64,000 bases of DNA, taken from the NCBI GenBank assembly GCA_934130405.1, contig CAKOXX010000001.1, positions 184,732-248,731 on the forward strand, read 5' to 3'. Source of the DNA: an uncultured Bacilli bacterium (GTDB lineage: Bacteria; Bacillota_I; Bacilli_A; RF39; UBA660). Positions 52,644-60,607 of this stretch are shown here, piece by piece. Position 1 is the stretch's first letter. Each line of letters opens with the position of its first letter. Both the position numbers and the translations under genes were made by a program. The notes beneath the pieces were generated by a model that saw only the letters and a list, made by a program, of their open reading frames with translations, was not told the DNA's origin and did no database searches.

Positions 52644-53561
52644 TTAAAGAAAGAATAGTAAAAGACTAAACATAAATAAAGCGATAGCTAACTTTATATA
52701 GATTTGTGGTTTCTTACTACCTTCATAATTAGTATCAATGGTTCTATCATAACAAGATAAAACAAGAGAGAAAGTTATTATTAAAGCGTAAAATGGTATT
52801 GGTGCAATATATGGTACTAATATTTTAAAGAGAATGATAAATAAATAGAAAACAAAACTTGTTATTAACCAAAACTCAAAATCACCAATATTTTTCTTAT
52901 ATAACTCTTTTAATACTTTTTCATTATTCTTACTTATCTTATAAATAGATTTTTTTGGTGGCTTATACTCTTCAATATATTTATATATCTCTGACTGTCT
53001 AGTATAAACATTTAAAATAGTTAATTTACAATTTTTTTTAATTACTTTATATTTTAAATCATACAAGTCACAATTAATTACTATTTTCTTATCAGATAAC
53101 TTTTTATCATAAATATTAGCAATTTCTACTATTTCGAACTGATAAAGATTTTCAATATTCTCAAGAAGATAGTTGATGAAGTCTTCATCTTTTAGAAGTG
53201 TTGTTAACTTTCTACTTTTCTTTAAAGTTGCTTTATTATAATTAGTAATTAATTCTGTAAGGTCTTCTTCCTTCACTAACGGATTAACTCTTATCACCAT
53301 CAAGCGATTATCATTAAGAACTAGACATGACAAATCAATATTTCTTTTACTAGTAAAATTGATAACCTCTAAGATAATTGCAACACAAACTGCTAATAAA
53401 CCAATTAATAGCAAATTAGAATTACCAAAATAAAGAGATAAAAGTGCAATAAGTAAGAGAAATAAAAAATTGAATATTACTATAACTATTGAATCTTTAA
53501 ATGGCTGATAATTATTACTATACTTTCTAGCTTTTTCGTCTACATATGTAAATATTTTCAT
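52644..53561 (-). CDS. membrane protein of unknown function, 305 residues
   Basis: Two hydrophobic segments near the N-terminus (about 25-65) and two near the C-terminus (about 230-300) flank a soluble central domain of about 150 residues with DLTELITNYNKATLKKS, LYDLKYKVIKKNCKLT. No family recognised. Divergent from the spoIIQ-like gene. AGGAAGGATGA precedes the ATG. Confidence 0.5.
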   Translation of the reverse strand: MKIFTYVDEKARKYSNNYQPFKDSIVIVIFNFLFLLLIALLSLYFGNSNLLLIGLLAVCVAIILEVINFTSKRNIDLSCLVLNDNRLMVIRVNPLVKEEDLTELITNYNKATLKKSRKLTTLLKDEDFINYLLENIENLYQFEIVEIANIYDKKLSDKKIVINCDLYDLKYKVIKKNCKLTILNVYTRQSEIYKYIEEYKPPKKSIYKISKNNEKVLKELYKKNIGDFEFWLITSFVFYLFIILFKILVPYIAPIPFYALIITFSLVLSCYDRTIDTNYEGSKKPQIYIKLAIALFMFSLLLFFL

Positions 53562-53610
53562 TGTATCATCCTTCCTAGTATCTATATTATAACACGAACT
53601 TACAATATTT

Positions 53611-53639
53611 TTGACAAAATCAGTCGATTATGTTATAAT
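53611..53639 (+). promoter_or_regulatory. consensus sigma-A promoter for the SpoIIQ-like gene
   Basis: TTGACA (53611-53616), a 17-base spacer and TATAAT (53634-53639), all matching consensus. The start codon lies 28 bases after the -10. A perfect vegetative promoter before a SpoIIQ-like gene is unexpected, since in Bacillus spoIIQ is under sigma-F. Confidence 0.85.
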
Positions 53640-53667
53640 ACGTATCTTACCGATGGGAGTGGAAAGA

Positions 53668-54345
53668 ATGAAAAAACATTTAAAAAAACTGAAAACTTAT
53701 GTGATTTATTTAGGAGTAGTAACAACAATGATAATAATGATTATTGCTGTTGTTTACAAAAATCCAGACTTATTTACTTTTGCTAATGCTAACAATGAAT
53801 TTTTTGAAGAAGAAATAGTAACTAGTCCTTTTAGTAATTCTAGCAATGTTGAAGTTGTAGCGAATACTAATACAGAAACAACAACTGCTAACAATAATAA
53901 TGTTCAAGCAACATCTAATAATACAACTAGTCAGTCTTCCACTCCTACTTATGTAGCATTATCAACAGCAAGTGGTTATGTCTGGCCAACAGTTAGTGGA
54001 TATTATATCAGTCAAGGATATCGTGGAACTAGTCACGATGGTGTTGATATTGCTGGTTGTCCTTATAATTCTAGTATCTTTGCTGTTAATGATGGTGCAG
54101 TTGTTACTGTATCAAGGAAATGGGACAATGGTTTATATATCGTTATAAGACACGATAATGGTTACTATACAATGTATGCTCACCTAGCTAGTGCTTATGT
54201 TTCCGTTGGACAAAGAGTTAGTAAAGGACAAGTCATTGGTGGTATGGGAAGAAGTGGTTTAGCAACTGGTGTCCACTTACACTTCTCACTTTGGAATAAT
54301 TACCCTTATCGTGGTAGTAGTTTAAATCCATTCAGTTTATTTTAA
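53668..54345 (+). CDS. spoIIQ: SpoIIQ-like M23 (LytM) peptidase
   Basis: 225 residues; ATG at 53668, GGGAGTGGAAAGA upstream. A membrane anchor (about 10-30) precedes a Ser/Thr/Asn-rich linker (about 50-105) and a LytM domain (about 105-225). The metal residues are complete: HDGVDIA (HxxxD) and HLHFS (HxH). SpoIIQ in Bacillus lacks the first His, while clostridial SpoIIQ keeps it. SpoIIQ holds the channel against SpoIIIAH (gene at 11808). Alternatively it is a vegetative M23 endopeptidase; the perfect sigma-A promoter would favour that. Confidence 0.65.
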   Translation: MKKHLKKLKTYVIYLGVVTTMIIMIIAVVYKNPDLFTFANANNEFFEEEIVTSPFSNSSNVEVVANTNTETTTANNNNVQATSNNTTSQSSTPTYVALSTASGYVWPTVSGYYISQGYRGTSHDGVDIAGCPYNSSIFAVNDGAVVTVSRKWDNGLYIVIRHDNGYYTMYAHLASAYVSVGQRVSKGQVIGGMGRSGLATGVHLHFSLWNNYPYRGSSLNPFSLF

Positions 54346-54346
54346 A

Positions 54347-54379
54347 TAGGTGTTTGTTCTATACACCTCTTTTTTTTTA
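54347..54379 (+). terminator. Rho-independent terminator after spoIIQ
   Basis: Stem AGGTGT / ACACCT with loop TTGTTCTAT then TCTTTTTTTTT. It separates spoIIQ from the cotJ genes. Confidence 0.85.
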
Positions 54380-54410
54380 GAATAAACTAAGGAAGAAAGG
54401 GGAAATTTTA

Positions 54411-54848
54411 ATGAATAGTAAATATCAATATCGTCCTAATTTCAACCACTTTAGAGATAGTTCTAATTACTATCGTCAAATTAGTGATGACAATGATTTA
54501 TTTTCTAGTAGTGAAGGATTTATGATGGGAAATATGTTTAAGAATACTTATGTACCTTACAAGGCTTATCGCCCTGCTAGTCTTTCAGCTACTGATGAAC
54601 AAAGTGATTTATTTTTAAGACTTAGTGAAGCAGAATTTGCAGCACATGACTTAAATCTTTATCTTGATTTACATCCTCAAGATGGTAATATGTTAGAAAT
54701 ATTTAATCAATATCGAAAGGAAGCTAATGCCTTATTAGAAGAATATGAGTCTAAATATGGACCTATCAACACTTCTAGTAATGCTTTAGAAGATAGTCCC
54801 TTTAGATGGACAATCGATAATTTTCCTTGGAATGAAGGAGGTATGTAA
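54411..54848 (+). CDS. cotJB: spore coat protein CotJB with CotJA-like N-terminal segment
   Basis: 145 residues. The C-terminal 80 residues match CotJB: FLRLSEAEFAAHDLNLYLDL, a QYRKEANALLEEYESKYGP helix and the final FPWNEG. Upstream of it, residues about 36-60 (GFMMGNMFKNTYVPYKAYRP) resemble the C-terminal end of CotJA, so the two usually separate proteins appear fused or the CotJA gene was truncated into it. CotJA/B/C are inner coat proteins of the sigma-E regulon. Followed by cotJC with no gap. Confidence 0.8.
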   Translation: MNSKYQYRPNFNHFRDSSNYYRQISDDNDLFSSSEGFMMGNMFKNTYVPYKAYRPASLSATDEQSDLFLRLSEAEFAAHDLNLYLDLHPQDGNMLEIFNQYRKEANALLEEYESKYGPINTSSNALEDSPFRWTIDNFPWNEGGM

Positions 54849-55406
54849 ATGTGGCGTTATCAAAAAAAATTACAATATCCGATTAATATAACTAAAAAAG
54901 ATTTAAAAATGGCAAAGCTTTTAACAACACAATATGGTGGTAGTAATGGCGAGCTCGGTGCTGCTCTTCGTTATTTAAATCAAAGATATACTATGCCTGA
55001 TAATAAAGGACAAGCCTTACTAACAGATATTGGAACAGAAGAACTTGCTCATATTGAAATGATTTCTACAATGGTTTATCAATTACTAAAGGATGCTACT
55101 ATTGAAGAAATAAAACAAGCTGGACTTGACCCACACTATGCAGAACACAAACTAGCTTTATACCCTACTAATGCTGATGGTGTTCCTTTTACCGTAGACT
55201 ACTTTGCTACAACTGGTGACCCAATAGCAGATTTAGCAGAAGATATGGCAGCTGAACAGAAAGCAAGAGCTGTTTATGAGAACTTAATTGATTTAACAAA
55301 TGATCCTGATGTCATTGGTCCATTATTATTCTTAAGACAAAGGGAAGTCGTTCATTATAATGCTTTTAAAGAATTATTTGATGAATATCAAAAAAAATAT
55401 CAATAA
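54849..55406 (+). CDS. cotJC: CotJC, manganese-catalase family spore protein
   Basis: 185 residues, a ferritin-like fold. TEELAHIEMISTMVYQLL and AAEQKARAVYENLIDL carry metal-ligand Glu/His positions; REVVHYNAF near the end supplies another. It follows CotJB with GGAGGTATGTAA overlap (ATG one base after the stop). CotJC is the Mn-catalase-like component of the coat. A terminator follows (55404-55440). Confidence 0.9.
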   Translation: MWRYQKKLQYPINITKKDLKMAKLLTTQYGGSNGELGAALRYLNQRYTMPDNKGQALLTDIGTEELAHIEMISTMVYQLLKDATIEEIKQAGLDPHYAEHKLALYPTNADGVPFTVDYFATTGDPIADLAEDMAAEQKARAVYENLIDLTNDPDVIGPLLFLRQREVVHYNAFKELFDEYQKKYQ

Positions 55407-55440
55407 AAAAAGTGGTGAACTAAATCATCACTTTTTAAGT
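55404..55440. terminator. bidirectional terminator
   Basis: Stem AAAGTGGTGA / TCATCACTTT with A and T runs on both sides, between the convergent cotJC and pyrophosphatase genes. Confidence 0.85.
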
Positions 55441-57060
55441 TTAGTTAAATACTTCCATAAGAAGTGGTACAACGTGTTTCTTTCTTGAAACAACATCTGC
55501 TAGGTAAGTACCTTCTTCCATTTCTTTACGATAAGCTAAATCCATTAAATCTTTAGCTTTTCTATTATAAATTACATAAGAACCATTTAGAATGATATCT
55601 GTTATATAAAGTGCTACTAAAGAATAATTATTAGCTTCTGCTACTTCGTCTAAAGTATCTAAATACTTATTCATATTACCTTTAATATCATCAAAGTTAG
55701 TAGTGAAGAATTGACCAATTCCCATTGTTTTATCATTAACATTATATAGTTTAAAGTCGTTATATAAAACATCTTCTTCACTCATACCTTCTAGGGAAGT
55801 ACCAGCTTTAATCATATCAAGACCATACTTTTTATAATCAACTCCTGCTATTTCTGAAAGATAATGAACTGCTTCTACATCTAAAGAAGTAGCAGTTGGA
55901 CTCTTTAATATTAAAGTATCAGACAAAATACCTGATAACATCATTCCAGCCATTTCTTTAGTTATTTCAATATTTTTTTCTTTATATAGTGAATAAATAA
56001 TTGTATTAGTTGAACCAACAGCCATATTTCTAAAGTTTACTGGACTAGAAGTTGTAATTGATCCTAAATTATGGTGATCAAATATTTCTTTAATTTCTGC
56101 TTCATCTAATCCTTCAGCACTTTGAATTTTTTCATTATGATCTACTAATATTACTTTCTTAGGATGTTTAGCTTCTAAATCCGTTATTCTTAAAAGTCCT
56201 AAACATTTACCAGTTTTACCATTAATAACTGGATAATTAGTATGTCTTAACTTCTTATTAATTTCTAAGATATCATCAACATAAGTATTTTCATCAAAAG
56301 TTACAGCATCATTAGTAGTACGAGTCATATTACCAATATAATTTGCTAAACTAATAAGTCTTGATACGTGATAAGTGTCATAACTACTTCTAATAATATT
56401 AACTTTATTCTTCTTAGCAATTTCTAAATGTTCATCTTTGATTTCTCCATTACCTGTTAAGATAATCATCTTAACACCATTTTCTACAGCATATTCAATT
56501 ACACTATGACGATCTCCTACTATTAAGATATCAGACTTTTCTAGTTTTACAGTGTTAAGAAAAGTAGTACTACGGTAAGAAGCTGCTAATAAGTTTCCTT
56601 CGATTTCTTCGTCAAATTTTAATACTTCTTCAGCTTTTAATACTTCTAGTAAGTTTTTATAAGATGTTCTAAGTAAATTGATTTTATCACTAATAAAATG
56701 ATGTGCTAAATCTTTAATAGTTACAATACCAAGTAACTTCTCTTTACTATCTACTACTGGAACACCAGTTAACCCTTGATTTAACATATAAAGATAACTA
56801 TCATAAATAGATTTAAATTCATCTAAGAAATAATGTTTATGATAATCAACATCTTTAAGTTGTAGTTTTACATCATTTAAATACTTTGGTATCTTAACAC
56901 CAAAATAGTCAAGAGCATAAGCTGTTTCTTTATTGATATTTCCTAAGATACAAGCTTCAGTATTTTCTCCTAGTTGTTTTTTTAAATAAGATAAACTAAT
57001 GGCACTACAAACTGAATCAGTGTCTGGTTTTCTATGTCCAAATATATAAGTTTTTTCCAT
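55441..57060 (-). CDS. ppaC: manganese-type inorganic pyrophosphatase with CBS and DRTGG domains
   Basis: 539 residues: DHH family II pyrophosphatase with HRKPDTDS at the start (H9, D13, D15) and HHNLGSI plus SSPVNFR in the catalytic core, and a DHHA2-like C-terminal domain. A regulatory insert (about 70-305) holds two CBS-like parts (VPVVDSKEKLLGIVTIKD and YPVINGKTGKCLGLLRITD) with a DRTGG-like domain between. Such enzymes are regulated by adenine nucleotides. The start follows GAGGGAG. Confidence 0.92.
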   Translation of the reverse strand: MEKTYIFGHRKPDTDSVCSAISLSYLKKQLGENTEACILGNINKETAYALDYFGVKIPKYLNDVKLQLKDVDYHKHYFLDEFKSIYDSYLYMLNQGLTGVPVVDSKEKLLGIVTIKDLAHHFISDKINLLRTSYKNLLEVLKAEEVLKFDEEIEGNLLAASYRSTTFLNTVKLEKSDILIVGDRHSVIEYAVENGVKMIILTGNGEIKDEHLEIAKKNKVNIIRSSYDTYHVSRLISLANYIGNMTRTTNDAVTFDENTYVDDILEINKKLRHTNYPVINGKTGKCLGLLRITDLEAKHPKKVILVDHNEKIQSAEGLDEAEIKEIFDHHNLGSITTSSPVNFRNMAVGSTNTIIYSLYKEKNIEITKEMAGMMLSGILSDTLILKSPTATSLDVEAVHYLSEIAGVDYKKYGLDMIKAGTSLEGMSEEDVLYNDFKLYNVNDKTMGIGQFFTTNFDDIKGNMNKYLDTLDEVAEANNYSLVALYITDIILNGSYVIYNRKAKDLMDLAYRKEMEEGTYLADVVSRKKHVVPLLMEVFN

Positions 57061-57084
57061 CTAACTCCCTCATTTCTGTTTAAG

Positions 57085-57113
57085 ATTATATAATAAGAGG
57101 CGCTTTTTGTCAA
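57085..57113 (-). promoter_or_regulatory. consensus sigma-A promoter of ppaC
   Basis: Minus-strand TTGACA (57108-57113), 17-base spacer, TATAAT (57085-57090), 25 bases upstream of the ppaC start codon. Confidence 0.85.
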
Positions 57114-57180
57114 AAACAAGTGTTCAATTTTTAGTATTTACTATTATTTTCTTTATATAAGTGAAATTTTATCAGTTTTT

Positions 57181-57400
57181 TTGACAAAAATTGTTGCTTT
57201 TAGTATGGTTATACGCTATACTAATTTCTAGGAAATGTTATGTGTCATATTCCATTTTATACGTCATTGTGGGCGAGAATGATTATTGTTAAAAAACCTT
57301 TATAAAATATAATAATTGTGGTAGTTCTAGTAGTATAATTGACGGACTGTTGTAGTTTGTTTTCGGAGGACACAAAAAATCAGTAAGTTTCCTTACTGAA
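57181..57400 (+). ncRNA. candidate noncoding transcript with own promoter
   Basis: Plus-strand TTGACA (57181-57186), 17-base spacer and TATGGT (57204-57209) drive into about 190 bases with no reading frame. GTGTC (near 57243) and GACAC (near 57369) could close a long-range stem; the stretch ends in a hairpin (TCAGTAAG / CTTACTGA, 57380-57399) that also serves galE on the other strand. Class not recognised; support is limited to promoter and pairing. Confidence 0.3.
57373..57400 (-). terminator. Rho-independent terminator after galE
   Basis: Minus-strand stem TCAGTAAG / CTTACTGA with loop GAAA followed by TTTTTTG, about 25 bases after the galE stop. Confidence 0.75.
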
Positions 57401-57426
57401 TAATAACGTTTCCTTTTTATTTTGGA

Positions 57427-58419
57427 TTAATCGTTATTTCTTAAGATATAAGTATAAGAGTCACGACACATATCTTCTAAAGTTTTTGAAGGGGCAAAAC
57501 CTAATTCTTCTCTTGCTTTAGTATTATCAGCATAACAAGCAGCAATGTCTCCTGCTCTTCTACCTACTATTTTATAGTTAACTTTAACATTATTAACTCT
57601 TTCAAAAGTTTTAACTAAATCTAAAACACTATAACCTTCACCAGTACCTAAGTTATATATACTTAGGTCTTTTGCTTTTTCTAAAGCTAAAACGTGTCCT
57701 TTTGCTAAATCAACAACGTGAATATAATCTCTTACTCCTGTTCCATCTTTAGTATCATAATCATCTCCAAAGACACTTAAACATTCTAATTTACCTGTTG
57801 CTACTCTAACGATATAAGGCATAAGATTATTTGGTATACCATTAGGACTTTCTCCTAAAAGACCAGTCTCTTCATTACCAATCGGATTAAAGTATCTTAA
57901 TATGGTAATAGACATATCAGGATTAGCTTTATAAATATCCTTTAACATCATTTCAATCATTAACTTAGTTGTTCCATAAGGATTAGTGGTTGATAATGGA
58001 AAACTCTCTTTAATAGGTAATTCCTTTGGTGTTCCATAAACGGTTGCACTTGATGAGAAAATAAATTTCTTACAGCTATATTTATTCATTATTTCTAATA
58101 GATAAAGTGTTGATATTAAGTTATTTTCATAATACATAAGTGGTTTTTGAACACTCTCTCCTACTGCTTTATATCCAGCGAAATGAATTACCGCTTCTAT
58201 TTTCTCTTTACTGAAAATTTCTTCTAATAAACTCTTATCGCAAACATCACCAACATATAGTTTGGCACTTTTACCTGTAAGAGTTTCAATCTTTGTCATT
58301 ACATCTTTTTTACTATTACTAAAATTATCAATAATTACTACTTCGTAGTTATTTTTTAATAATTCACAAACAGTATGACTACCAATATAGCCACAACCTC
58401 CTGTTACTAATACTTTCAT
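57427..58419 (-). CDS. galE: UDP-glucose 4-epimerase GalE
   Basis: 330 residues: NAD-binding GGCGYIGSHT at the N-terminus, FAGYKAVGESVQKPL, the SSATVYG and YGTTKLM (YxxxK) catalytic motifs, and the RDYIHVVDLAKGH segment. It interconverts UDP-glucose and UDP-galactose for surface glycans or galactose use. Single gene with a terminator after it. GGAGGGAAAAAGA precedes the ATG. Confidence 0.95.
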   Translation of the reverse strand: MKVLVTGGCGYIGSHTVCELLKNNYEVVIIDNFSNSKKDVMTKIETLTGKSAKLYVGDVCDKSLLEEIFSKEKIEAVIHFAGYKAVGESVQKPLMYYENNLISTLYLLEIMNKYSCKKFIFSSSATVYGTPKELPIKESFPLSTTNPYGTTKLMIEMMLKDIYKANPDMSITILRYFNPIGNEETGLLGESPNGIPNNLMPYIVRVATGKLECLSVFGDDYDTKDGTGVRDYIHVVDLAKGHVLALEKAKDLSIYNLGTGEGYSVLDLVKTFERVNNVKVNYKIVGRRAGDIAACYADNTKAREELGFAPSKTLEDMCRDSYTYILRNND

Positions 58420-58462
58420 TCTTTTTCCCTCCTGTTCACTATAATATCATTTTTTATTAAAG

Positions 58463-58486
58463 AAAAAAAGAGCAATTATGCTCTTG
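58463..58486 (-). terminator. Rho-independent terminator after efp
   Basis: Minus-strand stem AAGAGCA / TGCTCTT with loop TAAT and a run of T, overlapping the efp stop. Confidence 0.85.
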
Positions 58487-59033
58487 ATACATATTTTCCA
58501 TCTTTAGTTCCAACAAGAATCTCTTCATCTTGTTTGATAAATAATGGAACTTGTACTACCATACCAGTTTCAAGAGTTGCATTCTTCATAGCAGATGATG
58601 AAGTATTACCTTTAACGGCATCTTCAGTTGCTACTATCTTCATAACAATCTTATCTGGTAAGTTCATACCTAACATTTCTCCTTCAAAGAAAATGATTTC
58701 TACTTCTAAGTTTTCTTTTAAGAATTTTGCATCATCACCAATTGTACTCTTATCAAGTTCAATTTGTTCATAATCTTGCATATTCATAAAGTAATAAGTA
58801 TCTCCCATACTATAAAGGAATTGCATAGGTTTTTTAGAAATATGTGCTGTTTCTACTTTTACACCAGCATTGAAAGTCTTTTCAGCGATTGACCCAGTTC
58901 TTAAGTTTTTAAGTTTAGCTTTTACAATAGCTGCACCTTTACCAGGTTTTACGTGTTGACTATCAAGTACCATATAGATATTACCATCAGCTTGGATAGT
59001 AATTCCGTTTTTTAAATCATTGGAATTAATCAT
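58476..59033 (-). CDS. efp: translation elongation factor EF-P
   Basis: 185 residues with three OB-like domains. The loop of domain I reads HVKPGKGAA with Lys at position 32, the residue that is modified with 5-aminopentanol in Bacillus. This fits the YfmF/YmfH pair at the left end of the window. EF-P relieves ribosome stalling at proline stretches. GGAGGAAAAACG precedes the ATG. Confidence 0.96.
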   Translation of the reverse strand: MINSNDLKNGITIQADGNIYMVLDSQHVKPGKGAAIVKAKLKNLRTGSIAEKTFNAGVKVETAHISKKPMQFLYSMGDTYYFMNMQDYEQIELDKSTIGDDAKFLKENLEVEIIFFEGEMLGMNLPDKIVMKIVATEDAVKGNTSSSAMKNATLETGMVVQVPLFIKQDEEILVGTKDGKYVSRA

Positions 59034-59054
59034 CGTTTTTCCTCCTTCTAGTTA

Positions 59055-59219
59055 TTACTTCTTTTCTTTGTGTTCAGTATGACGTCCACATTTTGGACAG
59101 TATTTATTAAGGTCTAGACGGTCAGTTGTATTCTTAACGTTTTTTTCAACACGATAATTTTCTTCTTTACAAACTGTACATACTAGTGTTTTCTTTTGTC
59201 TGTTTCCTACTTTTGCCAT
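59055..59219 (-). CDS. rpmG: 50S ribosomal protein L33
   Basis: 54 residues (MAKVGNRQKKTLVC... CPKCGRHTEHKEKK). Both zinc pairs are present: CTVC (14-17) and CPKC (41-44), so this is the zinc-binding form. AAGGAGG precedes the ATG. Located between efp and tig, 36 bases or so from each, under its own extended -10 promoter. Confidence 0.93.
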   Translation of the reverse strand: MAKVGNRQKKTLVCTVCKEENYRVEKNVKNTTDRLDLNKYCPKCGRHTEHKEKK

Positions 59220-59244
59220 GACACTACCTCCTTGTTTCTTTAAA

Positions 59245-59253
59245 ATTATATCA
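59245..59253 (-). promoter_or_regulatory. extended -10 promoter for rpmG
   Basis: Minus-strand TGATATAAT: an exact TATAAT with the TG of an extended -10. No good -35 is seen; the region upstream is the tig terminator hairpin. Confidence 0.5.
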
Positions 59254-59257
59254 GAAA

Positions 59258-59282
59258 AAACCCTATTGGTAAAGGTTTTTAC
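59258..59282 (-). terminator. Rho-independent terminator after tig
   Basis: Minus-strand stem AAAACCTTTA / AGGGTTTT with a T run, directly at the tig stop codon. Confidence 0.7.
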
Positions 59283-60544
59283 TTATTTAATTCTTTTAAT
59301 CTTTCAATAGTTCTTCTCATTTCAAGATCATATTGAACCATATCTAGGCCACCGAATTCTTTTAAGAAGTCTTCTTCAGCCATTTGATACTTATCAGCTA
59401 ATTCTTTAGCTTCTTTCTTAGCATCATCTAAACTTACTTCAATCTTTTCTAGTTTAGTAATTTCTTCTAACATTAAACGATAAAGTACATTTTGATAAGC
59501 TTCATCTTTTAATTGTGCTCTTAAATCTTCTTCTTTTTGACCAGTTATTTGATAATATAAGTCTAAGTTTAAGCCTTGCATCATCATTGATTGTTCAGCA
59601 CGTTTTAAAAGACGAGTAGTTTCTTCTGTTACCATTCCTTCTGGAATATCAACTTCTACATTCTTAGCTACTTCACTTAGTAACTTATCTATATAGATGT
59701 TTTCATTTTCCATTTCTTTTTGAGCTAAGATATTTTTCTTAACTTCTTCTTTTAGACTTGCTTCATCATTAACACCTTCTAAAGCTAAATCATCAAAGAA
59801 GTCTTGATCAAGTTCTCTTTTTTCTTTAGTTTTAATTTCATGAACTTTTACTTTGAAAGTTGCTTCTTGTCCTTTTAAAGAAGCTTCATGATAATCTTCT
59901 GGGAAAGTAACTTTAATTTCTCTTTCTTCTTCTCTTTTCATTCCGATTAATTGTTCTTCAAAACCAGGAATAAATGTTCCACTTCCGATTTGTAATGGAT
60001 AGTTTTCTCCTTTTCCACCTTCAAAAGCTTTACTTCCTAAGAATCCTTCATAATCGATAGTTACTAAGTCATTAGTCTCAACAGAACCATCTTCTTTAAT
60101 TACTAATTCTGCATATTTATCTAGTAATTTCTTAACTTCTTCTTCGATTTCTTCATCAGTAACTTCAGCTTTTTCTTCTTTAACTCCTAATCCTTTATAG
60201 TTTTTAACTGTTACTTCAGGACGAGAAGTAATAACAAATTTGAATGTTACATGAGTTTCATCTATTTCTGTTAATTCAACTTCAGCAGGTATAACAGGTA
60301 CTACTTTAGCTTCTTCAATTGCTTTAGTATAAGCAGTTTGTAATACACTATCAGCTGCTCCATCAAATAATGTCTCAACACCTACTTTTTTATCATAGAT
60401 ATTTCTTGGACATTTTCCTTTTCTAAAACCATCAATGGTTACATTTTTTACTTTTTTCTTGAAGCTTTCATCTAAAGCTTTCTTCCAATCTTCACCTTCG
60501 ATGTTGATTGTTATTTCATGAATATTATTATTTTTCTTTGCCAT
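59279..60544 (-). CDS. tig: trigger factor (peptidyl-prolyl isomerase chaperone)
   Basis: 421 residues: N-terminal ribosome-binding domain with VTIDGFRKGKCPRNIYDKKV (the GFRxGK signature, here GFRKGK), an FKBP-like domain (about 155-245, VTIDYEGFLGSKAFEGGKGE) and a helical C-terminal chaperone domain. It binds nascent chains at the ribosome exit tunnel. The start is preceded by TTGGAGGAAAGAGT. Confidence 0.95.
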   Translation of the reverse strand: MAKKNNNIHEITINIEGEDWKKALDESFKKKVKNVTIDGFRKGKCPRNIYDKKVGVETLFDGAADSVLQTAYTKAIEEAKVVPVIPAEVELTEIDETHVTFKFVITSRPEVTVKNYKGLGVKEEKAEVTDEEIEEEVKKLLDKYAELVIKEDGSVETNDLVTIDYEGFLGSKAFEGGKGENYPLQIGSGTFIPGFEEQLIGMKREEEREIKVTFPEDYHEASLKGQEATFKVKVHEIKTKEKRELDQDFFDDLALEGVNDEASLKEEVKKNILAQKEMENENIYIDKLLSEVAKNVEVDIPEGMVTEETTRLLKRAEQSMMMQGLNLDLYYQITGQKEEDLRAQLKDEAYQNVLYRLMLEEITKLEKIEVSLDDAKKEAKELADKYQMAEEDFLKEFGGLDMVQYDLEMRRTIERLKELNK

Positions 60545-60565
60545 ACTCTTTCCTCCAATAGGCTT

Positions 60566-60594
60566 ATTATACCTTATTTATTAATTTGTTTCAA
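60566..60594 (-). promoter_or_regulatory. sigma-A promoter of tig
   Basis: Minus-strand TTGAAA (60589-60594), 17-base spacer, TATAAT (60566-60571), 21 bases upstream of the start codon. Confidence 0.75.
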
Positions 60595-60607
60595 CAATTT
60601 TTAGTCC

